From: S012-109 sp964425105
GTDB lineage: Bacteria; Pseudomonadota; Gammaproteobacteria; SZUA-140
NCBI GenBank assembly: GCA_964425105.1
Contig: CAYRLE010000035.1
Coordinates: 1 to 25,522, forward strand
Length of the DNA: 25,522 nt
Reading direction: 5' to 3'
The notes under the pieces are model-generated. The model was not told the DNA's origin, did no database searches, and saw nothing but the letters and a program-made list of their open reading frames with translations. Positions 14,697 through 21,499 of the stretch are shown here, piece by piece (within the stretch, counting starts at the first letter, position 1; each line of letters opens with the position of its first letter). The position numbers were made by a program, and so were the translations under genes.

Positions 14697-15734
14697 ATGA
14701 CGTCAGCGCGCCGCCTGCCGGCCGAATGGGAGCCCCAAAGTGGGGTCATGTTGGCCTGGCCTCATGAAGACAGCGACTGGACGCCATGGCTGGAGAGGGT
14801 GGAAGCCACTTACCTGGAGATGGCCGTGCAGATCAGCCGCCGCCAGGATCTGCTGATCGTCTGCCGTGATGCCCAGCTCCGCAGGCGACTCGAACCGCGC
14901 CTGGAACAGGCAGGGGTGGCCTGCGAACGACTGCGGCTACTCAGCGCGCCCTACAACGACACCTGGGTGCGCGACTATGGCCCCCTCGGCATCCTGGAAG
15001 ACGGCCGCCCGCGCCTGCTGGATTTCATCTTCAATGGCTGGGGCGGCAAATATCCTGCGCAGTTGGACAACGAAGTCAACCGCCGCCTCCAGCAACTGGG
15101 TGCATGGGGCGACATCCCCCTGGAGTCAGTGAACTTCGTACTGGAAGGCGGCAGTATCGACAGCGACGGCGCCGGCACCCTGCTGACCACCAGCCGCTGC
15201 CTGCTGCACCCGCGACGCAATCCTGGCTGGCGGCGGGAACAGATCCAACAACAGCTGCAACACACACTGGGCGCCCGGCGCCTGCTGTGGCTGGATCATG
15301 GCATGATGGTGGGTGACGATACCGACGGCCACATCGATATGCTGGCCCGCTTCTGCGATCCCCACACCATTGCTTACAGCAGCTGCGTTGAGCGCAGCGA
15401 TGCACATTTCCAGGAACTGCAGTCAATGGAGCAGGAACTGGCGGCGCTGCACACCGTGGACGGACAAGCCTACCGCCTGGTCCCCCTGCCCCTGCCGGCG
15501 GCGAAGTTCAACGAACAGGGGGAACGCCTGCCGGCCAGCTACGCCAATTTTCTCATCATCAATGAGGCCGTGCTGGTCCCCTGCTACGACGACCCTGCCG
15601 ATGAAACCGCACTGGCGGCCCTGGCGCCATGTTTCCCGGGACGGGAAATGGTACCCATCCCCGCCCTCCCCCTGGTCATGCAACATGGCAGTGTCCATTG
15701 TGTTACTATGCAGCTCCCCGAAGGCATCTCCTGA
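14697..15734 (+). CDS. aguA: Agmatine deiminase (peptidyl-arginine deiminase family)
   Basis: A 345-residue enzyme that hydrolyses agmatine to N-carbamoylputrescine and ammonia. Family signatures are AEWEPQSGVMLAWPH at the N-terminus, NDTWVRDYGP, the FNGWGGKY segment, EGGSIDSDG, the DDTDGHID motif with H212, and the C-terminal HGSVHCVT with catalytic Cys335. The length and motifs are complete. ATG at 14697 matches the usual family N-terminus; the frame is open further upstream but overlaps the preceding gene, and no strong ribosome binding site is visible. The next gene, 27 bp downstream, encodes the following enzyme of the pathway, so the pair makes putrescine from agmatine. No arginine decarboxylase is in view. 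Confidence 0.93.
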   Translation: MTSARRLPAEWEPQSGVMLAWPHEDSDWTPWLERVEATYLEMAVQISRRQDLLIVCRDAQLRRRLEPRLEQAGVACERLRLLSAPYNDTWVRDYGPLGILEDGRPRLLDFIFNGWGGKYPAQLDNEVNRRLQQLGAWGDIPLESVNFVLEGGSIDSDGAGTLLTTSRCLLHPRRNPGWRREQIQQQLQHTLGARRLLWLDHGMMVGDDTDGHIDMLARFCDPHTIAYSSCVERSDAHFQELQSMEQELAALHTVDGQAYRLVPLPLPAAKFNEQGERLPASYANFLIINEAVLVPCYDDPADETALAALAPCFPGREMVPIPALPLVMQHGSVHCVTMQLPEGIS

Positions 15735-15761
15735 CATCCTCTGAATACGCTGACAGCACCC

Positions 15762-16655
15762 ATGGCTTCTACCGACATCAAGGCCGCACTGATCCAGCAA
15801 CACAGCGCCCCCCGACAGGAGGAGACAGTGGCCAGCGCCTGCGCCGCCATCGAGCAGGCCGCCGCCGACGGCGCGCAGCTGATTCTGCTGCAGGAACTGT
15901 TCACCGCCCCTTATTTCTGCCAGACCGAGAACCCGGCTCATTTCGATCTCGCCGAACCCCTGCCCGGCCCCAGCAGCGACCGCCTGGCCAGGCTGGCGGC
16001 GCGCCTGGGCGTGGTCATCGTGGCCCCCCTCTTCGAGCGCCGCGCCGCCGGCATCTACCACAACAGCGCCGCAGTGCTGGACAGCGATGGTTCCCTCGCC
16101 GGCATCTACCGCAAGATGCACATCCCTGACGATCCCGGCTATTACGAAAAATACTATTTCACCCCGGGCGATGGCGATTTCCGCCCCATCCCCACCAGCA
16201 TCGGCAGACTGGGCGTGCTGATCTGCTGGGATCAGTGGTTCCCGGAGGCGGCCCGCCTGATGACCCTGGCCGGCGCGGACCTGCTGCTCTATCCCACCGC
16301 CATCGGCTGGGATCCCCGCGACCCGCACCAGGAACAACAGCGCCAGCTGGATGCCTGGCGCACCATCCAGCGCGGCCATGCCATCGCCAATGGCATTCCT
16401 CTGCTGTGCTGCAATCGCAGTGGTTTCGAGGCGACGCCCGGCGGCACCCCGGAAGAAGGCATCCAGTTCTGGGGCAGCAGCTTCGCCTGTGGACCACAGG
16501 GCGAGGTCCTGGCCCAGGCCAGCTGCGAGGGAGACGAAACCCTGCTGGTGGACATCGATCTGCGCCGGCCGGAAACCGTGCGCCGCGACTGGCCCTTCCT
16601 GCGCGACCGGCGCATCGACGCCTATCAGGACCTGAACCGGCGCTGCCGGGATTGA
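15762..16655 (+). CDS. aguB: N-carbamoylputrescine amidase (nitrilase superfamily)
   Basis: A 297-residue carbon-nitrogen hydrolase. The Glu-Lys-Cys triad is visible as E45 (LLQELFTAPYF), K118 (YRKMHIPDD) and C155 (GVLICWDQWFPE). The DPGYYEKYYFTPGD segment and the IGWDPRDPHQ stretch are typical of N-carbamoylputrescine amidases and separate it from beta-ureidopropionase or general nitrilases. It releases putrescine, CO2 and ammonia from the product of the preceding gene. The start ATG gives the expected N-terminus, though the ribosome binding site is weak. It probably shares a transcript with aguA. Confidence 0.93.
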   Translation: MASTDIKAALIQQHSAPRQEETVASACAAIEQAAADGAQLILLQELFTAPYFCQTENPAHFDLAEPLPGPSSDRLARLAARLGVVIVAPLFERRAAGIYHNSAAVLDSDGSLAGIYRKMHIPDDPGYYEKYYFTPGDGDFRPIPTSIGRLGVLICWDQWFPEAARLMTLAGADLLLYPTAIGWDPRDPHQEQQRQLDAWRTIQRGHAIANGIPLLCCNRSGFEATPGGTPEEGIQFWGSSFACGPQGEVLAQASCEGDETLLVDIDLRRPETVRRDWPFLRDRRIDAYQDLNRRCRD

Positions 16656-16677
16656 GCCCCAAAGGCCGAAGCGCGGC

Positions 16678-16694
16678 AGACAGCTGTGCTGTCT
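16678..16694 (+). terminator. Small hairpin after aguB, weak terminator candidate
   Basis: AGACAG and CTGTCT pair around a 5-nt loop, and a TTTT run follows about ten bases later at 16704-16707. The stem is short, so termination is only possible. Confidence 0.3.
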
Positions 16695-16706
16695 CGGCAA
16701 AACTTT

Positions 16707-16712
16707 TATAAT
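16707..16712 (+). promoter_or_regulatory. Possible -10 box of the DAHP synthase gene
   Basis: A perfect TATAAT is located 66 bases upstream of the ATG at 16779. The -35 region (about 16683-16690) does not match TTGACA well. A second AT-rich stretch, TGTAATAAT, follows at about 16729. Confidence 0.35.
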
Positions 16713-16778
16713 GACCAAAGCGCCGATCTGTAATAATCAACAACAGGCTTCATCACCAACGTTTAGGGATTCTGCATT

Positions 16779-17903
16779 ATGATTTTAATTCTGACACCCA
16801 ACATCGACCCCGGCAGCGCCGAATACCGCCAGCTGATGGACCATCTGGCCAACCTGCCCAACGTCCAGACCCGCCTGCACCGGGAGACAGGCACCCAGCA
16901 GACCCTGACCGAAATCTATCTGGTGGGCGACACCACGCAGCTGAATCCGGAAGACATGCGCAGCCTGCCCGGCGTAGACCGGGTGGTGAGAGTATCGGAA
17001 GAATACCGCATCCTGGGCCGCCACAAGGATGACAACCGCCCCACCTTCTTCAAGTACAACGGTCTCCACTTCGGACAGGACAGCCTCCATGTCTTCGCCG
17101 GCCTGTGCGCAGTGGACACCCCAGAGCATGTGGAGCAGATGATGAAGGCCCTGCGGGACAACGGCCAGGTCTGCACGCGCATGGGCGCCTACAAGCCGCG
17201 CACCAACCCTTATTCCTTTCAGGGCCATGGCAAGCAATGCCTGCCCTATGTCTTCGAACTGGCGGGCAAATACGGCATCAAGGTCATCGCCATGGAGATC
17301 ACTCACGAGACCCACCTCGACGAGATCAACGAAGCCCTGGAGCAGACCGGCAGGCCCACCGGCATCCTGCTGCAGATCGGCACCCGCAACACCCAGAACT
17401 TCGAACTGCTCAAGATCATCGGCCGCCAGCAGGAGTTCCCGGTGCTGCTCAAGCGCGGTTTCGGCATCACCCTCGAGGAGTCCCTCAACGCCGCGGAATA
17501 CCTGGCCAGCGAAGGCAACCGCAAGGTCATCTTCGGCCTGCGCGGCATGAAGACCAACATGGCCGACCCGCACCGCAACTTCGTGGACTTTGCCCATGTC
17601 CCGGTCATCAAACGCCTGACCCGCATGCCGGTGTGCATCGACCCCTCCCATTCCGTGGGTACCCGCGCCACCGACCCCGAGGGCATCCTGGACATCATGC
17701 ACGTCACCGCCCAGGGCATCATCGCCGGCGCCAACATGGTTCTGGTAGATTTCCACCCGGCGCCCAAGAAGGCCCTGGTGGACGGCCCCCAGGCCCTGCG
17801 CCTGGATGAACTGCCCTATTTTCTGGAGGACGTGCGCATCGCCCGCGAGGCCTATGAGAAGCGCCTCACCCTGGCCCGGGCATTCAATGAAGGGCAGGAT
17901 TGA
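16779..17903 (+). CDS. Divergent 3-deoxy-7-phosphoheptulonate (DAHP) synthase, type I-beta
   Basis: A 374-residue enzyme expected to condense PEP and erythrose 4-phosphate in the first step of the shikimate pathway. Residues 1 to about 80 look like the ferredoxin-like regulatory domain of the Thermotoga type (ending GVDRVVRVSEEYRILGR). The barrel follows: GLCAVDTPEHV with metal-ligand C110, the MGAYKPRTNPYSFQG motif, LLKRGF with K225, CIDPSHSVG with H291, and LVDGPQAL with D335. Two departures are visible. The usual metal Glu of IEVHPxP is Asp324 (VDFHPAP), and the usual CERG loop reads GLRG at about 253-256. It is probably a natural subfamily rather than a damaged gene. It stands alone, with its own putative promoter. 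Confidence 0.82.
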   Translation: MILILTPNIDPGSAEYRQLMDHLANLPNVQTRLHRETGTQQTLTEIYLVGDTTQLNPEDMRSLPGVDRVVRVSEEYRILGRHKDDNRPTFFKYNGLHFGQDSLHVFAGLCAVDTPEHVEQMMKALRDNGQVCTRMGAYKPRTNPYSFQGHGKQCLPYVFELAGKYGIKVIAMEITHETHLDEINEALEQTGRPTGILLQIGTRNTQNFELLKIIGRQQEFPVLLKRGFGITLEESLNAAEYLASEGNRKVIFGLRGMKTNMADPHRNFVDFAHVPVIKRLTRMPVCIDPSHSVGTRATDPEGILDIMHVTAQGIIAGANMVLVDFHPAPKKALVDGPQALRLDELPYFLEDVRIAREAYEKRLTLARAFNEGQD

Positions 17904-17933
17904 GCCTTGTAGTAGAATGGATGAGATGCTTAG

Positions 17934-18038
17934 CGCAATCCACTATTCCGGGGGTGATGGGTGATGCGTAATGGACTATGAGCAGTTCTGGTTTTCATTA
18001 CGCATTACGCATTACGCATCACCCCTTGATGGATTGCG
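17934..18038. repeat. Composite inverted-repeat element with internal heptamers
   Basis: Outer 9-bp inverted arms CGCAATCCA (17934-17942) and TGGATTGCG (18030-18038) enclose an inner perfect 15-bp inverted pair (17959-17973 and 18010-18024). The inner arms are built of 7-bp units: GTGATGG, GTGATGC, GTAATGG on the plus strand from 17954, and TCATTAC, GCATTAC, GCATTAC, GCATCAC from 17995 to 18022. The element could fold into a long hairpin. It has the form of a small non-autonomous or REP-type repeat and contains no gene. Confidence 0.75.
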
Positions 18039-18061
18039 ATGTGCTTATAGTTACGTGAATG

Positions 18062-18086
18062 GTAGGGTGGGCAGCGCCCACTCTAC
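18062..18086. repeat. REP-like palindrome GTAGGGTGGGC/GCCCACTCTAC
   Basis: An 11-bp stem with one G-T wobble and a 3-nt loop, 27 bp upstream of the Crp-type gene. It resembles the GGTGGGC...GCCCACC palindromes dispersed in many proteobacterial genomes; that comparison is from memory. Confidence 0.65.
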
Positions 18087-18113
18087 GAACTGCGGAGCCT
18101 GGACATTCATTCG

Positions 18114-18797
18114 ATGAACAGTCGCAACCCCAGCTGGCTTGTAGATTTTCCAGCCCTGGCCGCCATCGAGGACCAGGCATGGCGCACTGCCGCCGCTGCG
18201 GCGCGCGTGGCGACGTTTCCACCCGGCGCCCCCCTCTATCAGAGCGGTGAAGACTGTGAACATTTCATCCTCATCATCGAGGGCGCCGTCAGGGTGGAGA
18301 AGGTCTCAGAGAGCGGCCAGGAGATCACCCTCTACCATCTGCGCCCGGGACAGATCTGCGAACTGACCACCTCCTGCCTCATGGGCGGCAAGTGTTACCA
18401 TGCAGACGCCATCGCTGAAACGGAAGTGCGCGCCGCCCTCATTCCCAAGGTCGCCTTCCAGGAAGCACTGACTCAGTCGGACACCTTCCGCAGCTATGTC
18501 TACGACACCGTGGAACAAGGCATGAGCAGCCTGCTCAGGCTCCTGGAATCGGTGATCTCCACCCCCACCGGCAGGCGCCTCGCCCATCACCTGGTGACGC
18601 AGCATGGCAGCGAACACACCATCAAGACCACCCACCATGAAATCGCCGCCGAACTGGGCACCGCCCGCGAGGTCATCAGCCGCCTGCTCAAGGAGTTCGA
18701 ACACCATGGCTGGCTCCAGCTGCACCGCGGGCGCATCGACATCGTCGACCCCGAGGCATTGCGCAGGCTGGCGGAGGGAGGCGAGGCTGAGGACTAA
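18114..18797 (+). CDS. Crp/Fnr-family transcriptional regulator with spaced cysteines
   Basis: A 227-residue regulator with an N-terminal cyclic-nucleotide-binding-like beta roll (about 25-120: FPPGAPLYQSGEDCEHF, IIEGAVRV), a dimerisation helix, and a C-terminal winged helix-turn-helix (about 172-193: TTHHEIAAELGTAREVISRL). It lacks the N-terminal cysteine cluster of FNR. The phosphate-binding position of the roll is replaced by QICELTTSCLMGGKC, putting C82, C88 and C94 at regular six-residue intervals, and C48 lies before them. A Cys pair at this place is a feature I recall in some Crp/Fnr subfamilies, so redox or metal sensing is possible but unproven. ATG at 18114 gives the usual length; the ribosome binding site is weak. 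It is convergent with truD. Confidence 0.88.
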   Translation: MNSRNPSWLVDFPALAAIEDQAWRTAAAAARVATFPPGAPLYQSGEDCEHFILIIEGAVRVEKVSESGQEITLYHLRPGQICELTTSCLMGGKCYHADAIAETEVRAALIPKVAFQEALTQSDTFRSYVYDTVEQGMSSLLRLLESVISTPTGRRLAHHLVTQHGSEHTIKTTHHEIAAELGTAREVISRLLKEFEHHGWLQLHRGRIDIVDPEALRRLAEGGEAED

Positions 18798-18817
18798 TTC
18801 GATTTCGATAATGGGCC

Positions 18818-18833
18818 GGGCGCGCCAGCGCCC
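18818..18833. terminator. Hairpin between convergent genes, possible terminator
   Basis: GGGCGC and GCGCCC form a perfect 6-bp GC stem with the 4-nt loop GCCA, between the ends of the Crp-type gene and truD. No T-run follows on either strand, so strength is doubtful. Confidence 0.35.
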
Positions 18834-18840
18834 CTCAACT

Positions 18841-18882
18841 CCTTGTATCTTTCCCCTTGTATCTTTCCCCTTGTATCTTTCA
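18841..18882. repeat. Three 14-bp tandem repeats running into the truD stop codon
   Basis: Two exact CCTTGTATCTTTCC units and a third ending in CA. The last three bases (18880-18882) are the complement of the truD TGA stop. The 14-bp length is twice the 7-bp period of the other arrays, but the sequence is different. Confidence 0.9.
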
Positions 18883-19905
18883 TCTAATCTCAACCACCTC
18901 CCGCAGCACGCTGGTGGCGTAGCAGCCGCTGGGCAAGCTGAAGCTCAGGGTCAGGCTGTCGCCGTCGCTGAAGTGCCATTGCAGTTCCTGGGGAATAACC
19001 CGCAGGGCCCGGCGCTGGTGCTTCAGTCCCGCCGCCTCCAGGGCCCGGCACCAGGGTGCCTCAGTGGCCAACGCTGCCTCTTCCAGCGCGGCGGCCTCGG
19101 CTTGGCAGAGGGTATCTCCGCGCCCCCACAAGGGCCCTGTGGGGTGAATGTCGCCCTCAGCCAGGCGCCGGGCGATGCCTTCATCGGGCTCGGGACAGGA
19201 AAAAATGCTGTGGCTGCCCGCCAGCATCATGACATCGCCCGCCAAGGCGCGGTCCCAACAGCCGTCCACCACCCGCTTGGCCAGTACTTGGTTGAAGAGC
19301 AGGGAGCGCGCCGCGGAGAGATAGATGCCGCGCTTGAAGCGGTCCCGCACCGCCCGTCCCTGCAACAGCATGGCGGCGGCCTGCTGCAGATTGTTGCGCC
19401 CGAAACGCTGTTCTCCAAAGTAGTTGGGCACGCCCTGGGCAGCGATGCGCTGCAGGGCCTGATCGATGTTCTCCTGACTGCCCGCCACGGCGCGCAAAGT
19501 GATGCGGAAGCGATTGGCCTGGATGGCACCCTGGCGCAGTTTGCGGTGGTGGAGCAGGTGTTGCAGCACCGTGACTTCATCGCCATTGAGTCGTGACCAG
19601 TCGGGTTCCTCGCGGCCGGCGAGATCCACGCTGAACCACTGATCGGTGACGGCGCGGCGATCCTTGAGGCCGGCATAGCCCACGGCCTTGCGGCCGACAC
19701 CGGCATGATGCGCCAACTGGCGCGCCACCCATTCGGTATTGGTATTGCGTTTGCGGATCAGCACCAAGACGTGCTGCCCTTCGCCATCGGGGGAGAAATT
19801 CAACACCTCCTGCACCTGGAAGTCCTCCGGCACCTGGCGCATCAGGGCGCTGCACGGCGGCGGGCCAGCGGCCCGCGGCCAGTCGCTGACGGTGGTGGTG
19901 GGCAT
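18880..19905 (-). CDS. truD: tRNA pseudouridine(13) synthase TruD
   Basis: A 341-residue pseudouridine synthase that modifies U13 of tRNA-Glu. It shows the N-terminal EDFQVQEVLNFSPDGEGQH and the catalytic GYAGLKDRRAVTDQW, whose Asp in GLKD is the nucleophile. It also has NYFGEQRFGRNN and the late SLPSGCYATSVLREV motif. ATG at 19905 was chosen because GGAGG lies just upstream in the ispF end and because the previous stop is one base away (TAA-C-ATG); the upstream open frame overlaps ispF and is not TruD-like. It is the last gene of the minus-strand operon. Its stop codon lies in a 14-bp tandem repeat. Confidence 0.95.
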   Translation of the reverse strand: MPTTTVSDWPRAAGPPPCSALMRQVPEDFQVQEVLNFSPDGEGQHVLVLIRKRNTNTEWVARQLAHHAGVGRKAVGYAGLKDRRAVTDQWFSVDLAGREEPDWSRLNGDEVTVLQHLLHHRKLRQGAIQANRFRITLRAVAGSQENIDQALQRIAAQGVPNYFGEQRFGRNNLQQAAAMLLQGRAVRDRFKRGIYLSAARSLLFNQVLAKRVVDGCWDRALAGDVMMLAGSHSIFSCPEPDEGIARRLAEGDIHPTGPLWGRGDTLCQAEAAALEEAALATEAPWCRALEAAGLKHQRRALRVIPQELQWHFSDGDSLTLSFSLPSGCYATSVLREVVEIR

Positions 19906-19906
19906 G

Positions 19907-20377
19907 TTATTCCTCCAGCAGGGCAACGGCGTGGGCGGCGATGCCCTCCCCGCGCCCGGTGAAACCCATGCCCTCGCTGGTGGTGGCCTTGACATTGACC
20001 CGCGCGGTGGCGATTTCCAAATCCGCGGCCAGGCAGGCCACCATGGCCGGGATGTGGGGCGCCAGCTTCGGCGCCTGGGCCACCACCGTCACATCCACAT
20101 TGGCGATGGCGAAGCCCTGCTCCCTGAGGCGCGCCACCACTTGGCGCAACAGGATGCGGCTGTCGATAGCGGCGTATTGGGCATCACTGTCCGGGAAGTG
20201 GCGACCGATGTCGCCCAGGGCGGCGGCCCCCAGCAGGGCATCGCACAGGGCATGGATCAGCACGTCGCCGTCGGAATGGGCCAGCAGGCCCTGGGGATGA
20301 GGGATTTCCACCCCCCCCAGGCGCAGGGGCTTGTCGGGGGTGAAGCGATGGGCGTCATAGCCGCAACCGATCCTCAT
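19907..20377 (-). CDS. ispF: 2-C-methyl-D-erythritol 2,4-cyclodiphosphate synthase IspF
   Basis: A 156-residue trimeric enzyme of the MEP isoprenoid pathway, which cyclises CDP-ME 2-phosphate with loss of CMP. Zinc ligands are visible as D8 and H10 in GYDAHRF, with the HSDGDVLIHALCDALLGA motif and the C-terminal KATTSEGMGFTGRGEGIAA. ATG at 20377 overlaps the ispD stop as ATGA, indicating translational coupling. It works directly after IspD (with IspE elsewhere) and supplies isoprenoid precursors also needed by hpnCDE at the other end of the window. Confidence 0.97.
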   Translation of the reverse strand: MRIGCGYDAHRFTPDKPLRLGGVEIPHPQGLLAHSDGDVLIHALCDALLGAAALGDIGRHFPDSDAQYAAIDSRILLRQVVARLREQGFAIANVDVTVVAQAPKLAPHIPAMVACLAADLEIATARVNVKATTSEGMGFTGRGEGIAAHAVALLEE

Positions 20378-21111
20378 ACTGCCTCCTCCTGCTGCCGCGC
20401 CAGATAGAGCCGGGCCAGTTCCAGGTCCTGGGGGGTGGTGATCTTGATGTTGTCGCGGGCGCCGCACACCATGCGCGGCCGGCGGCCGCAATATTCCATG
20501 GCGCTGGCCTCGTCGGTGACGGCAAAACCGGCATCCACCACGGCCTCGATGGCCGCCTGGAGTTCACCACGGCGAAACATCTGAGGTGTCAGGGCGTGCC
20601 AGAGGCCTTTGCGGGACACGGTCTCCTGCACCCGCTGGTCATTCTGAGACACTCGCTTCATGGTATCGGCCACCGGCATGCCCAGCAGCCCCCCGGTCTC
20701 GTCCTCCCACAGTTCCTGTACCAGACGCCCGATGTCTGCGCCGCGCACACAGGGACGGGCCGCATCGTGCACCAGCACCCAATCATTCGCTGCCACCCGG
20801 TCCTGCAAATGGCACAGGGCATTGAGCACCGACTCATGGCGCATGGCGCCACCGGCGGCCGTTTCCACCGGGATCGCCGGCAGTTTCACGCCCTGCCAGT
20901 GACTGTCACCCGCGGCAATGGCCACCACGATGCCCGCCACTCGGCCGCTGTTGGCCAGGCGTTGCAGGGTATGCTCGATGATGCACTGTTCGCCGAGGCG
21001 GAGATATTGTTTGGGCACGGCGCTGGCCATGCGGCTGCCGCTGCCAGCCGCCGGCACCACGGCCCACAGCCTGCGGCCATTGCTGGGCGGCTGCTCACTG
21101 TGGCTGCTCAT
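20374..21111 (-). CDS. ispD: 2-C-methyl-D-erythritol 4-phosphate cytidylyltransferase IspD
   Basis: A 245-residue nucleotidyltransferase that makes CDP-methylerythritol in the MEP pathway. The N-terminal CTP-binding PAAGSGSRM and PKQYL motifs, the HDAARPCV motif and the late TDEASAMEYCG and NIKITTPQDL motifs are all in place. The first ten or so residues are a short extension before the homology. Its start overlaps the end of ftsB by 17 bp, and its stop overlaps the ispF start, so the three genes are tightly coupled. Confidence 0.97.
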   Translation of the reverse strand: MSSHSEQPPSNGRRLWAVVPAAGSGSRMASAVPKQYLRLGEQCIIEHTLQRLANSGRVAGIVVAIAAGDSHWQGVKLPAIPVETAAGGAMRHESVLNALCHLQDRVAANDWVLVHDAARPCVRGADIGRLVQELWEDETGGLLGMPVADTMKRVSQNDQRVQETVSRKGLWHALTPQMFRRGELQAAIEAVVDAGFAVTDEASAMEYCGRRPRMVCGARDNIKITTPQDLELARLYLARQQEEAV

Positions 21112-21382
21112 CGTCGTCGATAGCCTGATAGAAAGTTTCGCCTTCCTTGATCAAACCCAGTTCGCTGCGGGCGCGCTCCTCGATGGCCGCCACGCCCTGG
21201 CGCAGATCCTCCACTTCCGCCTCCAGAGCGGCATTGCGCTCCTTGAGGGTGGCGATCTCCTTCTGCTGGGTCTCGATGGCCCGCTGCAGATGCCAGATCT
21301 CCGCGATCCCGCCATCGCTGGACCACAATTGGTACTGCAACAGCAGTACCAGAACGATTAGCAGGATCAGTATCAGTCTCAT
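21095..21382 (-). CDS. ftsB: Cell division protein FtsB
   Basis: A 95-residue bitopic inner-membrane protein of the divisome, which pairs with FtsL and FtsQ. The N-terminal membrane segment is at about residues 3-17 (LILILLIVLVLLLQY). A coiled coil follows (about 30-70, IETQQKEIATLKERNAALE), then the conserved EERARSELGLIKEGETFYQ. ATG at 21382 was preferred over more upstream starts since the membrane segment begins immediately after it. The position between eno and ispD is the standard gammaproteobacterial order. Confidence 0.95.
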   Translation of the reverse strand: MRLILILLIVLVLLLQYQLWSSDGGIAEIWHLQRAIETQQKEIATLKERNAALEAEVEDLRQGVAAIEERARSELGLIKEGETFYQAIDDDEQPQ

Positions 21383-21417
21383 GAGCAAAAGGCAGCCGGG
21401 CACCCTCCCCCGCAGTG

Positions 21418-21437
21418 GCATACAACACCCGGTATGC
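21418..21437. promoter_or_regulatory. Hairpin in the eno-ftsB gap
   Basis: GCATAC and GTATGC form a perfect 6-bp stem with an 8-nt loop within the 117-bp gap. It may be an intercistronic mRNA structure; no T-run makes it a clear terminator. Confidence 0.3.
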
Positions 21438-21499
21438 GTGGCCGGCAACCGGTGACGCAGCGGCCCTCATGGCGGGCTGAGCCGACTGCCCGGCGCCGC

